64,000 nucleotides of DNA from an uncultured Candidatus Saccharibacteria bacterium (lineage in GTDB: Bacteria; Patescibacteriota; Saccharimonadia; Saccharimonadales; Saccharimonadaceae). Location of the stretch: contig CAMZIL010000004.1 of the NCBI GenBank assembly GCA_947307225.1, forward strand, positions 1 to 64,000. Direction: 5' to 3'. Of this stretch, positions 16,510-25,759 are shown piece after piece. The position numbers and the translations under genes are program-made. The first letter of the stretch is position 1. Each line of letters begins with the position of its first letter. Below the pieces are notes generated by a model that saw only the letters and a program-made list of their open reading frames with translations, had not been told where the DNA came from and searched no databases.

Positions 16510-18132
16510 ATGGAGGATGCCAAAGAGGAAATTCGGGCACGGCTAGCTGTAGAAGATGTGATTGGGCAATACATCGAGTTGAAGCGTGCCGGAAGAAATT
16601 TCAAAGGGCACTCACCTTGGGGGACAGACAAGACGCCGAGCTTTATGGTCTCGCCAGAAAAGGGTATCTGGCATGATTTTTCGAGCAATAAGGGCGGTGA
16701 CATTTTTACCTTTGTGATGGAGATGGAAGGTATCACCTTCCGCGAGGCGCTGGAAAAGCTGGCAAAGCAGGCCGGCGTGGAACTAAAACATTATTCTGGT
16801 GACGATAAAAAGCAGGCGCAGCACAAGCAGCGACTTTATGACGCGCTGGAGCTTGCAACAAAGTACTTCCAATTTTGCCTGACGAAAAATAAAGCCGTGA
16901 TGAAATACGTGTTTTATAAGAGGAATTTGAATAAAAACACGGTTGAGAAATTTCGCATTGGTTATGCGCCAAAATCTGGCCGGGCGCTAGTAGACTTTTT
17001 GACAAAGCGTGGTTTTACGAAGCAAGAAATTGAAGATGCTGGTCTCGTGAACCGGTTCGGCGGCGACCTATTCAAGGGCCGTATGACGGTGCCGCTCATG
17101 GATGTTTCGGGGCGCGTGATTGGCTTTACGGCGCGCATCATCGAAAAAGACGAAAACTCGCCAAAATATCTAAATACACCAGAAACGATTCTATATAACA
17201 AGGGCCGCCATATTTTCGGCCTGAGCCAGGCGAAGGATGCAATTCGTCGCTCGGAGTTCGTCGTGGTGGTCGAGGGAAATATGGACGTTATTTCGTCGCA
17301 TCAGGCTGGCGTTTGCGAAGCGGTCGCGACGGCCGGTACGGCAATGACCGAGATGCATTTGAAGAGCTTTTCGCGCATGACGAACGACATTCGTTTGGCC
17401 TATGACGGCGATGAAGCGGGCGTGCGCGCGGCGGAACGTGCGATTTCGATGGCAAGTAAATTCGGCATTTTCTTATCTGTTATTGATGATTATCATGGTT
17501 GCAAAGATGCGGACGAATTAATTCAGAAAGATCCAGCTTTGTGGCAAAAAGCAGTGCAAAGCTATCGCCCGGCGCTGGAATGGTTGCTAGAAAAATATGA
17601 AGGCAAGTATAACTTGCGTACTGAAAAAGGCTTCGCGGAATATGCGACCGAGGCAAGGCGTTTGATTGACGATGTCGAGGATGCGGTTTTGCGCGAAAAA
17701 TATGAGCGTCAGGTGGCCGAGCGTCTGGGTATTTCGCTTGAAGCATTTCGCGCGAAAAAGATTGCTACGTCAGAGAAGAAGTTGCGTAAAAATGTCGCAA
17801 AGCGCGGCGAAAAGGCTGAGGTGTCGCGGGCGGAGAAGAACTTGGCGGCGCTCATTAAATTTGGGCCAGTCGAGCTTGCAGATTTCGAACCGATCGATGG
17901 GCTAGACGAGGATGAATTGTCGCTAATATTTGATGAATTGTACGCGAAGCTCGATGCGGCTGGGCGTGAACGGGAAGCAAAGCAGCTTCAAAAGAAGGTG
18001 ATGCGCGAGCGTCTAGAAGTTGAGCGCGCTGGTTTAGCTGAACAGATTCGCCAGGCCGAAGCGGCCGGTGAGGACGACAAGGTGGATGAGCTTTTGCGCC
18101 AGATGCAAACTTTGGATAAAAAATTAGCCTAG
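16510..18132 (+). CDS. dnaG: DNA primase lacking zinc-finger ligands
   Basis: Makes RNA primers at the replication fork. The CHC2-type N-terminal domain is recognisable (FKGHSPWGTDKTPSF, VSPEKGIWHDFSS, GGDIFTFVM), but the usual Cys/His zinc ligands are replaced by Ser, Gly, Asp and Ser; there is no Cys in the first 100 residues. The catalytic core has VVVVEGNMDV near residue 251 and YDGDEAG near residue 297 (TOPRIM). The C-terminal helicase-binding part is short (540 residues in all, against about 580-600 usually). TATAAT (16498..16503) ends six bases before ATG, so it is leaderless. It is followed by rpoD, the classic dnaG-rpoD order. Confidence 0.93.
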   Translation: MEDAKEEIRARLAVEDVIGQYIELKRAGRNFKGHSPWGTDKTPSFMVSPEKGIWHDFSSNKGGDIFTFVMEMEGITFREALEKLAKQAGVELKHYSGDDKKQAQHKQRLYDALELATKYFQFCLTKNKAVMKYVFYKRNLNKNTVEKFRIGYAPKSGRALVDFLTKRGFTKQEIEDAGLVNRFGGDLFKGRMTVPLMDVSGRVIGFTARIIEKDENSPKYLNTPETILYNKGRHIFGLSQAKDAIRRSEFVVVVEGNMDVISSHQAGVCEAVATAGTAMTEMHLKSFSRMTNDIRLAYDGDEAGVRAAERAISMASKFGIFLSVIDDYHGCKDADELIQKDPALWQKAVQSYRPALEWLLEKYEGKYNLRTEKGFAEYATEARRLIDDVEDAVLREKYERQVAERLGISLEAFRAKKIATSEKKLRKNVAKRGEKAEVSRAEKNLAALIKFGPVELADFEPIDGLDEDELSLIFDELYAKLDAAGREREAKQLQKKVMRERLEVERAGLAEQIRQAEAAGEDDKVDELLRQMQTLDKKLA

Positions 18133-18147
18133 CTTTTAGTTTTATGG

Positions 18148-18206
18148 TATAATTCGCTTTGAATGCGCTGGAAATGCGGGAAGTTTTTGTTTATACCCCG
18201 CGCCAG
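18148..18206 (+). promoter_or_regulatory. rpoD -10 box and leader hairpin
   Basis: Extended -10 TGGTATAAT (TATAAT at 18148..18153) with a weak -35. In the leader, CTGG (18168) pairs with CCAG (18203..18206) and GCGGG (18176..18180) with CCCGC (18197..18201). The leader is about 110 bases. Confidence 0.5.
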
Positions 18207-18271
18207 GAAGAAGTTATTTAGATAAAACGAAAACCATAAAACAAAGCAAAAAATAACAACTTAAGGGGCAT

Positions 18272-19249
18272 ATGGACGAAGACGATAGAGATGATTTGAG
18301 GCTCGACAGCGATTATAGCGATGAGCCTGACTTCGACGATATTGATGAAGAATCCGAAGAGGATCTCAATATCGATTTGGAATCGGCAAGCTACGATGAG
18401 GTAGCAGACGATTCTGTAAAGCTATACCTACGCGAAATTGGTAAAATTCCGCTACTTAGCCAAGACGAAGAGTACGAATTGGCGCAAAAGATTATTAATG
18501 GTACGCCAAAAGAGCAGAAAAAAGCCAAGGATAAAATGGCCGAATCGAACATGCGTTTGGTAGTTTCGATTGCGAAGCGCTATTCTGGCCGTGGCCTAGA
18601 TTTCTTGGATTTGATTCAGGAAGGTAACACTGGTTTGCTACGTGCGGTTGAGAAGTTTGATCCAGATAAAGGCTTCAAATTCTCGACTTATGCGACTTGG
18701 TGGATTCGCCAGGCGATCACCCGCGCAATTGCCGACCAGGCTCGTACGATTCGTATTCCAGTTCACATGGTTGAGACGATTAACAAGGTGCTTCGCACGC
18801 AGCGCCGTCTCACTCAGGATCTTAACCGTGAGCCATCGACTGAGGAAATTGCAAAGGCGATGGGCATGGAACCAGAGAAGATTGAATACGTAATGAAGAT
18901 TAAGCAGGATATCGCATCGCTTGATGCATCCGTTGGCCGTGATGGCGATGATGACGATTCTTCGCTCGGTGATTTTATCGAGGACGAGGATCGTGTTTCT
19001 CCAGAAGACTCCGCTGCAACGCAGCTTCTAAAGGAGCAAATTGCATCGATTCTTTCGACGCTTTCCGATCGTGAGCAAAAGATTATCAAGATGCGCTTTG
19101 GCATCGGCGGCGGCAAGAGTCACACGCTCGAGGAGGTCGGCGCAGAGTTTTCGGTCACGCGTGAGCGTATCCGCCAGATTGAGGCAAAAGCCTTAGCAAA
19201 ACTGCGCAAAAACAAGGACACGAAAAAACTTCACGAATATTTGAAGTAG
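18272..19249 (+). CDS. rpoD: primary sigma factor of RNA polymerase
   Basis: Directs RNA polymerase to the -10/-35 promoters found throughout this window. After an acidic N-terminus (residues 1-45, no full region 1.1) come region 1.2 ([16 protein letters not shown]), region 2 ([56 protein letters not shown] region), region 3 and region 4 with the helix-turn-helix [23 protein letters not shown]. Length is 325 residues, short like primary sigma factors of reduced genomes. The start follows AAGGGG. A strong terminator follows. Confidence 0.96.
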   Translation: MDEDDRDDLRLDSDYSDEPDFDDIDEESEEDLNIDLESASYDEVADDSVKLYLREIGKIPLLSQDEEYELAQKIINGTPKEQKKAKDKMAESNMRLVVSIAKRYSGRGLDFLDLIQEGNTGLLRAVEKFDPDKGFKFSTYATWWIRQAITRAIADQARTIRIPVHMVETINKVLRTQRRLTQDLNREPSTEEIAKAMGMEPEKIEYVMKIKQDIASLDASVGRDGDDDDSSLGDFIEDEDRVSPEDSAATQLLKEQIASILSTLSDREQKIIKMRFGIGGGKSHTLEEVGAEFSVTRERIRQIEAKALAKLRKNKDTKKLHEYLK

Positions 19250-19251
19250 AG

Positions 19252-19278
19252 AAGTAGGGCGAAAGCCCTACTTTTTTG
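19252..19278 (+). terminator. Rho-independent terminator after rpoD
   Basis: AAGTAGGGC-GAAA-GCCCTACTT followed by TTTTT: a 9-bp stem with a GAAA loop. Confidence 0.9.
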
Positions 19279-19313
19279 TTGTCTTTTTGAAAAAACATAA
19301 GTATAATGGTGGT

Positions 19314-20456
19314 ATGGAACAAAGTGGGCAGGTAGGCGCTGCGCCAGATATGGCGACGCCAAGTGTAACTCCGAATACGAATGCGGCTAGCAACGCTAAT
19401 ATTCGCATCGAGAACCTCCTTGAGGAATGCGTTCGCACGAAAGCGAGCGACCTTCACCTTCAGGTTGGTCTACCTCCAGTATTGAGGATTGATGGTGCTT
19501 TGCAGCCAGTTTCTGGCTATAGCGCGCTCGATGAAGCGACGGTCGAAAAGTTGGTATTCGCTACACTCGAAGAAGATCAAAAACAAATTTTAATTAAAGA
19601 TAAAGAGTTCGATTATTCGTTCTCGTTTGGTGATTTGGGCCGCTTCCGCGTGAACGCCTTCCATGAGAAGGGCAACCTTGCGGCAGCTTTCCGTCTTATT
19701 CCGAACCAGATTCAGTCAATCGCTGAGCTCGGTATGCCAGCAGTCGTGACGAGCTTCGCGGATTTCCCGCGCGGCCTGGTTCTCGTTACTGGTCCTACCG
19801 GTTCTGGTAAGTCTACGACCTTGGCAGCCTTGGTTGACAAGATTAACTCTGAAAAAGCTTGCCACATCATTACGATTGAGGATCCAATTGAGTTCACTCA
19901 CAAATCCAAGCGCTCTGTAGTTGTACAGCGCGAAGTCCACTATGATACTTATTCTTTCTCCGCAGCATTGCGTAGCGCACTCCGCGAAGACCCTGATGTG
20001 GTCTTGATCGGTGAGATGCGCGACCTTGAAACGATTTCTGCGGCTATTACGATCGCAGAGACCGGCCACTTGGTCTTTGCAACGCTACATACTAACTCTG
20101 CTTCTCAGAGTATTGACCGTATGATTGACGTGTTCCCGCCACATCAGCAGCCACAGGTGCGTTCGCAGCTATCTAACATCTTGATGGCAATTTGTGCACA
20201 GCGCCTCGTCCCAGCTATTGGCGGTGGCCGTGTTGTTGCAGCTGAGATTCTCGTCGCTAACCCAGCAGTTCGCTCGGTGATTCGCGAAGGTAAAACCCAT
20301 CAGCTCGATACGATTATTCAGACCGGTGCAGATCAGGGTATGCAGACGATGGATCGCACGCTCGTTAAGCTCGTTCAGACCGGTGTTATTACGCACGATG
20401 CAGCACGTGAATACGCTGTAGATTTGCAGGAATTTGAAAGGTTGTCTCGCGGATGA
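19314..20456 (+). CDS. pilT: type IV pilus retraction ATPase
   Basis: Hexameric ATPase that pulls pili back, giving twitching movement and helping DNA uptake. It has a PAS-like N-terminal part (KASDLHLQVGLPPVLRIDG), Walker A GPTGSGKS near residue 160, an Asp box (IEDPIEFTH), Walker B GEMRD near residue 233 and a His box (HLVFATLHTNSA). Length is 380 residues. TATAAT (19302..19307) ends six bases before the ATG at 19314, so that ATG is the start and the mRNA is leaderless; an upstream in-frame ATG at 19287 lies before the promoter. pilC overlaps its end by four bases (ATGA). Confidence 0.95.
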   Translation: MEQSGQVGAAPDMATPSVTPNTNAASNANIRIENLLEECVRTKASDLHLQVGLPPVLRIDGALQPVSGYSALDEATVEKLVFATLEEDQKQILIKDKEFDYSFSFGDLGRFRVNAFHEKGNLAAAFRLIPNQIQSIAELGMPAVVTSFADFPRGLVLVTGPTGSGKSTTLAALVDKINSEKACHIITIEDPIEFTHKSKRSVVVQREVHYDTYSFSAALRSALREDPDVVLIGEMRDLETISAAITIAETGHLVFATLHTNSASQSIDRMIDVFPPHQQPQVRSQLSNILMAICAQRLVPAIGGGRVVAAEILVANPAVRSVIREGKTHQLDTIIQTGADQGMQTMDRTLVKLVQTGVITHDAAREYAVDLQEFERLSRG

Positions 20457-21649
20457 AACGATTTGTCTACAAGGCCAAGGAACAAAGTTCTGGCAAGGTA
20501 ATTAAGGGTACGATTCAGGCAGAAACCGAGCGTATTGCCGGTAAGCTTTTGGTGGATCGTGGCTATGTGCCAGAAAGCATCAAGGAAGAGGGGAAAGGCT
20601 TTGGCGACAAAATCAACAGAGTAACGAGCCGCGACCGCATTAACTTTACTCGTCAGTTTGCAACGCTCGTTGGTGCAGGTTTGCCAATCGCGCAGTCTTT
20701 GCGCACGGTTTCCGAGCAGACTCAGAACAAGGCAATGAAGGCCGTTATCGAAGAGATTTTAGCCGAGGTCGAAGCTGGTCATGCGCTTGGTGACGCATTC
20801 GCAAAGCATCCGGATGTATTCAGCAATGTTTATCTTTCCCTTATCCGTGCCGGTGAAGTTTCCGGTACGCTCGATGAAAGCTTGAAGCGCATTGCGTCCC
20901 AGGAAGAGAAGGATGCGAAGATGATGAGTAACATTAAGGGCGCAATGGTCATGCCGATTATCACGCTCGTTGTGATTTTCGCAGTGTTCATGTATATGAT
21001 GCTCGCAGTCGTTCCGCAGGTTGAGAGTCTCTATCAGGATTTGGGCGAAAAACTCCCAGCTCTTACTCAGGCATTTGTGTCGATTAAAGACTTTATTATT
21101 AACTTCTGGTGGCTAGCATTGCTTATTCTTGCCGGTATCGTGGTTGGCTTTATGCAGTTCCGCAAGACCGAGCAGGGCATTCGTATGGCCGCAAAGATCA
21201 AGTTGAACATTCCAATGTTCAACGGCCTCTTTAGAATGCTTTACATGGCACGTCTTACTCGTATTTCGCAGATTTTGCTTTCGACCGGCGTTGCGGTGCT
21301 CGATACCTTACACATTGCCGGCGAGGCAACAAACAACGTGATTGTTATCGAAGAAATTAATGATGCGGCAGAGAAGGTCCAAGGTGGTAAGGCAATGTCC
21401 GAAGCTTTGAAGGATCACCAATATATCTTGCCGCTGGTTTATCAGATGGCGGCAATTGGCGAGCAATCCGGTAAGATGGATGAAATGCTTGGCAAGGCAG
21501 CACAGGTGTTCGAAGATGACCTCGATGAGAAGGTCGCAGCAATCTCGTCGGCAATTGAGCCGGTGATGATGATCTTACTTGCTATTATGGCTGGTGGCTT
21601 GGTTGGTGGTATTCTATTCCCAATCTACGCCCTCGTAAACTCTATTTAA
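20453..21649 (+). CDS. pilC: type IV pilus inner-membrane platform protein
   Basis: Polytopic GspF/PilC protein that forms the base of the pilus machine and couples the ATPases to pilin assembly. Two T2SSF domains are visible (NFTRQFATLVGAGLPIAQSL and LTRISQILLSTGVAVLDTL), each followed by membrane helices (near residues 170, 220 and 375). Length is 398 residues, usual. Translation is coupled to pilT by the ATGA overlap. pilB and the alignment genes pilMNO are not in this window. Confidence 0.93.
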   Translation: MKRFVYKAKEQSSGKVIKGTIQAETERIAGKLLVDRGYVPESIKEEGKGFGDKINRVTSRDRINFTRQFATLVGAGLPIAQSLRTVSEQTQNKAMKAVIEEILAEVEAGHALGDAFAKHPDVFSNVYLSLIRAGEVSGTLDESLKRIASQEEKDAKMMSNIKGAMVMPIITLVVIFAVFMYMMLAVVPQVESLYQDLGEKLPALTQAFVSIKDFIINFWWLALLILAGIVVGFMQFRKTEQGIRMAAKIKLNIPMFNGLFRMLYMARLTRISQILLSTGVAVLDTLHIAGEATNNVIVIEEINDAAEKVQGGKAMSEALKDHQYILPLVYQMAAIGEQSGKMDEMLGKAAQVFEDDLDEKVAAISSAIEPVMMILLAIMAGGLVGGILFPIYALVNSI

Positions 21650-21655
21650 TAAACC

Positions 21656-21684
21656 TTGCATTTTGCTTAAGCTTAGTGTATACT
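21656..21684 (+). promoter_or_regulatory. promoter of the pilin gene
   Basis: TTGCAT (21656..21661), 17-base spacer, TATACT (21679..21684) with GTG before it. The transcript starts near 21691. Confidence 0.7.
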
Positions 21685-21694
21685 AGCGGTAAAT

Positions 21695-21764
21695 GCAGTT
21701 TTGCAAGCTGTGGTTTCTCGGGCTGGTGCCCAGGAAGGGCACGGTGAAAATTGCAGTTTGCAAA
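21695..21764 (+). promoter_or_regulatory. large leader hairpin of the pilin mRNA
   Basis: TTGCAAGCTGTGGTTT pairs with AAAATTGCAGTTTGCAA over about 16 positions including G-U pairs, and encloses a GTGCCC-AGGAA-GGGCAC hairpin. The ribosome site AAAGGAG follows downstream. It probably stabilises the abundant pilin mRNA or controls it. Confidence 0.6.
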
Positions 21765-21787
21765 AATAAAAACAAAGGAGCATCTAT

Positions 21788-22339
21788 ATGACAAAAAATA
21801 AAAAAGGCTTTACGATCATTGAGGTCGTCTTGGTGCTTGCTATCGCAGGTCTCATCTTCCTTATGGTCTTTATCGCTCTTCCAGCACTTCAGCGCTCTCA
21901 GCGCAACACGCAGCGTGAGGATGATCTCTCTCGCTTCTTAACTGCTGCTAACGATTATCAGACCAACAACAGCGGTAAGACTCCATTCGGCAAGTCGTCT
22001 ACCGGCTCTCATGCTGGCGTCGACGACAAGTTCGTTATTCGCTACATTGATAATAAGTGTGAAAAGGATGGATCTGCTGACGGTACTTACAAGAACTGTC
22101 AAAGCGAATTTACCGATCCAGATGGCACCATTTACGCTATGAAGTGGTATGAGAAGGTTAACGCCGGTAAAGATGTTATCGGCAGCACCAAGTGGGCTGA
22201 TTCCAAGCATCAGGTTCGTGTTTACACCAACGCTACCTGTGGCGACGAAGGTAAGGTCGTCAAGGGCAGTGGTGAACGCCAGTATGCAATGTTCTACATT
22301 CTTGAAGGTGACGCTATCACCTGCAACGATAACCACTAA
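21788..22339 (+). CDS. type IV pilin-like protein
   Basis: A 183-residue prepilin. A short basic leader MTKNKKG is cut before Phe by prepilin peptidase (KKG/FTIIEVVLVLAIAGLIFLMVFIALPAL), with the conserved Glu at +5 and the long hydrophobic helix. The globular part has four Cys (CEKDG, NCQSE, TCGDE, TCNDN) that could form two disulfides. It is transcribed alone from a strong promoter with a structured leader and its own terminator, as expected for a major pilin. pilD follows. Confidence 0.9.
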   Translation: MTKNKKGFTIIEVVLVLAIAGLIFLMVFIALPALQRSQRNTQREDDLSRFLTAANDYQTNNSGKTPFGKSSTGSHAGVDDKFVIRYIDNKCEKDGSADGTYKNCQSEFTDPDGTIYAMKWYEKVNAGKDVIGSTKWADSKHQVRVYTNATCGDEGKVVKGSGERQYAMFYILEGDAITCNDNH

Positions 22340-22350
22340 TATCGGTTAGA

Positions 22351-22378
22351 AAAGACCTCCTTCGGGAGGTCTTTTTTT
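22351..22378 (+). terminator. Rho-independent terminator after pilin
   Basis: AAAGACCTCC-TTCG-GGAGGTCTTT plus further T: a 10-bp stem with a TTCG loop. Confidence 0.92.
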
Positions 22379-22401
22379 AATGCTTGCGGTATAATAAAGA
22401 T

Positions 22402-23208
22402 ATGAATGTGGCGGTAATAATATCTCTAGCAATTCTTGGCGCAGGCTTCGGTTCTTTTGCGTGTTGCCAGGCGTGGCGCATTAAGAAACGCGATGTATCT
22501 GCGCGTTCGCATTGCATGAGCTGCGATTATCAGTTGAAATGGTATGACAACATTCCAGTTATTAGTTGGTTGATGCTTGGCGGTAAATGCCGCAAATGCC
22601 ATAAAAAGATCGGTGCGGCGGAATTATTCGCAGAATTGATTATGGCGGCAGCCTTTGCGTTGAGCTATGCGTTCTGGCCGCAGGCTGAAGGACTGGAATT
22701 AAAAAATGTGTTCGCTATCACGCGTTTTGTAATATTTTTAGTTCAACTTGTCTTGTTCATGGTCCTTGCTGTCTACGATGCAAAGTGGAAAGAGATGCCT
22801 TCAATCGTTTTGTATATATGCATCGGCATTGGCGTTGTCTTTTGGGGTCTGAACTTGATCGAGCTGATTACGCTTGGCGCATTTTCGATAGAAATACTGA
22901 TGCATCTGGCCGGTGCATTGCTGATTTTGCCGGGTTTCTATTACTTTATGTATAAAGCCAGCAAGGAAAGCTGGGTTGGTGGCGGCGATCCGATTCTATG
23001 CGTGCCGCTAGCTATGATGCTGGGCAATTTCTGGTTGGCACTATTTTGTCTATTCGCTTCAAATATGATTGGCTCACTCGTAATGGTGCCGGTTTTGGCG
23101 GTCAAAAAGAAAAAACATGCCATGATCCCATTTGGTCCATTCTTGATCCTCGGCTTCTTGGTTGTATTTTTCCTACAGAGCGCGATTTTGAACCTCGTGA
23201 GGCTTTAA
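22402..23208 (+). CDS. pilD: prepilin peptidase / N-methyltransferase
   Basis: Membrane aspartyl protease that removes the pilin leader and methylates the new N-terminus. The cytoplasmic loop has the two Cys pairs (HCMSCDYQ, KCRKCHKK) of the full-length enzyme. The catalytic Asp residues lie in AVYDAKWKEMP and GGGDPIL, the second being the GxGD motif. There are several membrane helices and 268 residues. TATAAT (22390..22395) ends six bases before ATG, so it is leaderless. Three bases separate its stop from the recombinase start. Confidence 0.92.
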   Translation: MNVAVIISLAILGAGFGSFACCQAWRIKKRDVSARSHCMSCDYQLKWYDNIPVISWLMLGGKCRKCHKKIGAAELFAELIMAAAFALSYAFWPQAEGLELKNVFAITRFVIFLVQLVLFMVLAVYDAKWKEMPSIVLYICIGIGVVFWGLNLIELITLGAFSIEILMHLAGALLILPGFYYFMYKASKESWVGGGDPILCVPLAMMLGNFWLALFCLFASNMIGSLVMVPVLAVKKKKHAMIPFGPFLILGFLVVFFLQSAILNLVRL

Positions 23209-23211
23209 ATA

Positions 23212-24150
23212 ATGTATGTTTCAGATCTTATTAATGACTTCCTAGAGTCGCTGGAGGTTGAAAACGGGCGCAGTCGCTATACCTCGCGTAATTATGAGCT
23301 CTGCTTGCAGCGTATCGTAGATTTTAGCGCGGAATACTATCCAGACAAGGATTTGCGCCCGGAGGATATTACGCAGGAATGGTTGCGTAAGTATCGTTTA
23401 TGGCTGAATCGTTTTGAGATTGAGAATTCGCGCGGCAAGACTCTGTCGGTGACGACGCAGGCATATCATTTGATCGCCTTGCGCGGTTTTTTGAAATATT
23501 TAACAAAGCGCGGCATTAAGACGCTGGACCCAGTGTTAGTTGAACTGCCACGTACGCATCGTCCACAGGTGACTTTCTTGCATGTCGATGAGATTGAACG
23601 GATTTTTGCCGAGATTCCGACTGATACAGAGACGGGTTTGCGCGACAAGGCCATCTTGGAGTTGCTATTTTCGTCGGGCTTGCGTGTGTCGGAGTTGATC
23701 AATTTGAACCGCGACAGCGTCAACTTGGAACGCAAGGAGTTCATGGTTCGTGGTAAGGGCCAAAAAGATAGGCCAGTGTTTATTACCGATTCGGCTGCTG
23801 AGGCAGTTGGCGACTATCTGGATGAGCGTAAGGATTCTTTGCCGGCATTATTTCTAAATAACTCGCGCAACACGCCGCTCCAGGGTACGAGCGGGAATTA
23901 CCGTAGGTTAACGCCACGCAGTGTCCAGAGGATTATCGAGAAATATGTACGTGCAGCCGGTATTACAAAACACGTAACGCCGCATACCTTCCGCCATTCG
24001 TTTGCGACCGATTTATTAATGAACGGGGCAGATTTGCGCTCGGTGCAGTCTCTCTTGGGGCATTCGAATATTTCGACGACACAGATTTATACGCACGTAA
24101 CAGATCCGCAGCTACGCGAAATCCACAAAAAGTTTCATAGCGACGTTTGA
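23212..24150 (+). CDS. XerC/XerD-type tyrosine recombinase
   Basis: Site-specific recombinase, probably the single Xer enzyme that resolves chromosome dimers at dif. It has an N-terminal SAM-like DNA-binding domain (NDFLESLEVENGRSRYTSRNY), then the catalytic set: Arg in SSGLRVSEL (about 158), Lys in GKGQKDRPV, HTFRHS (about 259-264), LGHSNIS and the Tyr nucleophile in TQIYTHV (about 293). Length is 312 residues. No integron, phage or repeat signs surround it, so a housekeeping role is more likely than a mobile one. It is probably co-transcribed with pilD. Confidence 0.88.
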   Translation: MYVSDLINDFLESLEVENGRSRYTSRNYELCLQRIVDFSAEYYPDKDLRPEDITQEWLRKYRLWLNRFEIENSRGKTLSVTTQAYHLIALRGFLKYLTKRGIKTLDPVLVELPRTHRPQVTFLHVDEIERIFAEIPTDTETGLRDKAILELLFSSGLRVSELINLNRDSVNLERKEFMVRGKGQKDRPVFITDSAAEAVGDYLDERKDSLPALFLNNSRNTPLQGTSGNYRRLTPRSVQRIIEKYVRAAGITKHVTPHTFRHSFATDLLMNGADLRSVQSLLGHSNISTTQIYTHVTDPQLREIHKKFHSDV

Positions 24151-24189
24151 CTTTTTGTTCACCCTAGCTTATGCTTATAAGGTAGAGTT

Positions 24190-25746
24190 ATGAAGAATAG
24201 GAATCGTTTGTTTGTCGCACTGGCGGCCTTGGGCGCCGTGTTGCTAATTGGGGGAACAATTGCGTATAGCCAAGATAAAGCATTCTTTCGCGGTATCTTT
24301 GGCACACCTGAATATAAAACAGTAAGTACAGAGGTATTTACTAGCCCAACAAACTGGAAAACCTGCGAATCGATACCGAAGACAGTGACAGTTAAAAATG
24401 AGTCCTCGGCTCCAGTTGTTGTGCGCGCAAAATACGAAGAGGATTGGATTGCCTCTGATAGGACTACGCATTTGCCACTAAAAGATAGTGCGACTGGCTT
24501 GACGATGGCGATTATTAATCGCGGAAATGTAAGTAAGTGGATTCTAAACGAGGCTGATGGTTATTATTACTATTATCAGCCGTTGCAGCCGGGCGAAACG
24601 ACGGCTACTTTTCTCGAGTCCGTTACTTTGAACTGTGATGCAAATTTGAACGCATCTGTAACAAATACCTGTACGACGCAAGATGGCCAAACGGTGTGTA
24701 CCTCTAGCTCAAAGAGTGAATATGCCGAGGCGACCTATACTTTGCGTGTCGTAACAAATACGATCCAGAATAATGCTGCTGCTGAAGAGTGGGGTTATGG
24801 TGAGCAACAGACGGCTAGCGAAGCGACTTTGCTACGCGGCGATGCCATTGCGGCGCGTATTGGTGATAATACGAATATTGTGCGCGTAGATGCGTTGCCG
24901 GAAGATTTTCCGTCTGCTGGTGCTGCGCTTCTAGGCGATGACATTACGACTGGCGGTATGCGCGCTTCGACTGAAACCTCAACCGAGCCGATCTATATGT
25001 GGACGGTCGATACTTGCGCCAATTGGGGCGAGGCAGATTGTAGTAGCTACGCGGAGAATACGGTTTATTGGTACAGCGCCGCTGCGAAGCTTTATTACAA
25101 CCCAAATATGGAAGGTTTCTTGTCGAGTGGTGGCGCAAAGCTAAACAGCGAGGCGATGAGCTTCTATAGCTTGTTTGATGCGTCGAAGATTACGACGCTC
25201 GATCGCGCTTTCAATGGTCTCGACCGCAATGACTTTAACTGGCTTTCAAACTGGGATGTCAGTGGCGTGAAGACAATGAATTACGCCTTCTCGCGCACGC
25301 GTTTGCAGAACCTGACTGCGTTTTCTAGCTGGCGCTTAAAGAGCCTAGAAAGCATGGTTGGCACTTTCGATAATAACAGCCAACTCGCAACGCTTGATGG
25401 CGCACAGAATTGGTTCAACGAAGGTGTGAGCCTGACGAGCCTAAATTCGACCTTTGCAAGCGATACGACACTTGCTGATATCTCAGCCATTGCTAGCTGG
25501 GATGTCTCGAAGGTGACGGATTTCTCCTCGATGTTTAAAGAAGATTCGGCGCTCACAAGTATTAGTGCACTTAATGCTTGGAATATGAGCAGCGCGACGA
25601 CGATTAGCGGCATGTTCTTGCGCTGTGCGGCGATTACGGATGGCGACAGCGTCAGCGCTTGGGGGGAGAAGTTTGGCGAATCGGTCAATATGAGTGGGGC
25701 ATTCACCGGCGTCGAGAAGAAACCTGAGTGGTACACTGGAATTTAG
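24190..25746 (+). CDS. exported surface protein with DUF285 repeats
   Basis: A 518-residue exported protein. Residues 1-28 form a signal-like helix (RLFVALAALGAVLLIGGTIAYS). Residues 30-200 (GIFGTPEYKTVSTEVF, PKTVTVKNESSAPVVVRAKYEEDW) recall the beta-sandwich of TasA/camelysin-like exported proteins. The C-terminal 170 residues carry DUF285 repeats (NWDVSGVKTMNYAF, SWDVSKVTDFSSMF, AWNMSSATTISGMF), found in surface proteins of mycoplasmas and firmicutes. There is no C-terminal anchor. The start ATG follows AAGGTAGAG. A role in adhesion or partner binding is inferred from the repeats only. Confidence 0.8.
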   Translation: MKNRNRLFVALAALGAVLLIGGTIAYSQDKAFFRGIFGTPEYKTVSTEVFTSPTNWKTCESIPKTVTVKNESSAPVVVRAKYEEDWIASDRTTHLPLKDSATGLTMAIINRGNVSKWILNEADGYYYYYQPLQPGETTATFLESVTLNCDANLNASVTNTCTTQDGQTVCTSSSKSEYAEATYTLRVVTNTIQNNAAAEEWGYGEQQTASEATLLRGDAIAARIGDNTNIVRVDALPEDFPSAGAALLGDDITTGGMRASTETSTEPIYMWTVDTCANWGEADCSSYAENTVYWYSAAAKLYYNPNMEGFLSSGGAKLNSEAMSFYSLFDASKITTLDRAFNGLDRNDFNWLSNWDVSGVKTMNYAFSRTRLQNLTAFSSWRLKSLESMVGTFDNNSQLATLDGAQNWFNEGVSLTSLNSTFASDTTLADISAIASWDVSKVTDFSSMFKEDSALTSISALNAWNMSSATTISGMFLRCAAITDGDSVSAWGEKFGESVNMSGAFTGVEKKPEWYTGI

Positions 25747-25759
25747 TCTAAGAGCAGAG

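Noticed and set aside
23212-24150. The tyrosine recombinase as part of an integrated element
   Set aside because: It follows pilD by three bases, resembles XerC/D in all motifs, and no attachment repeats or phage genes are near.
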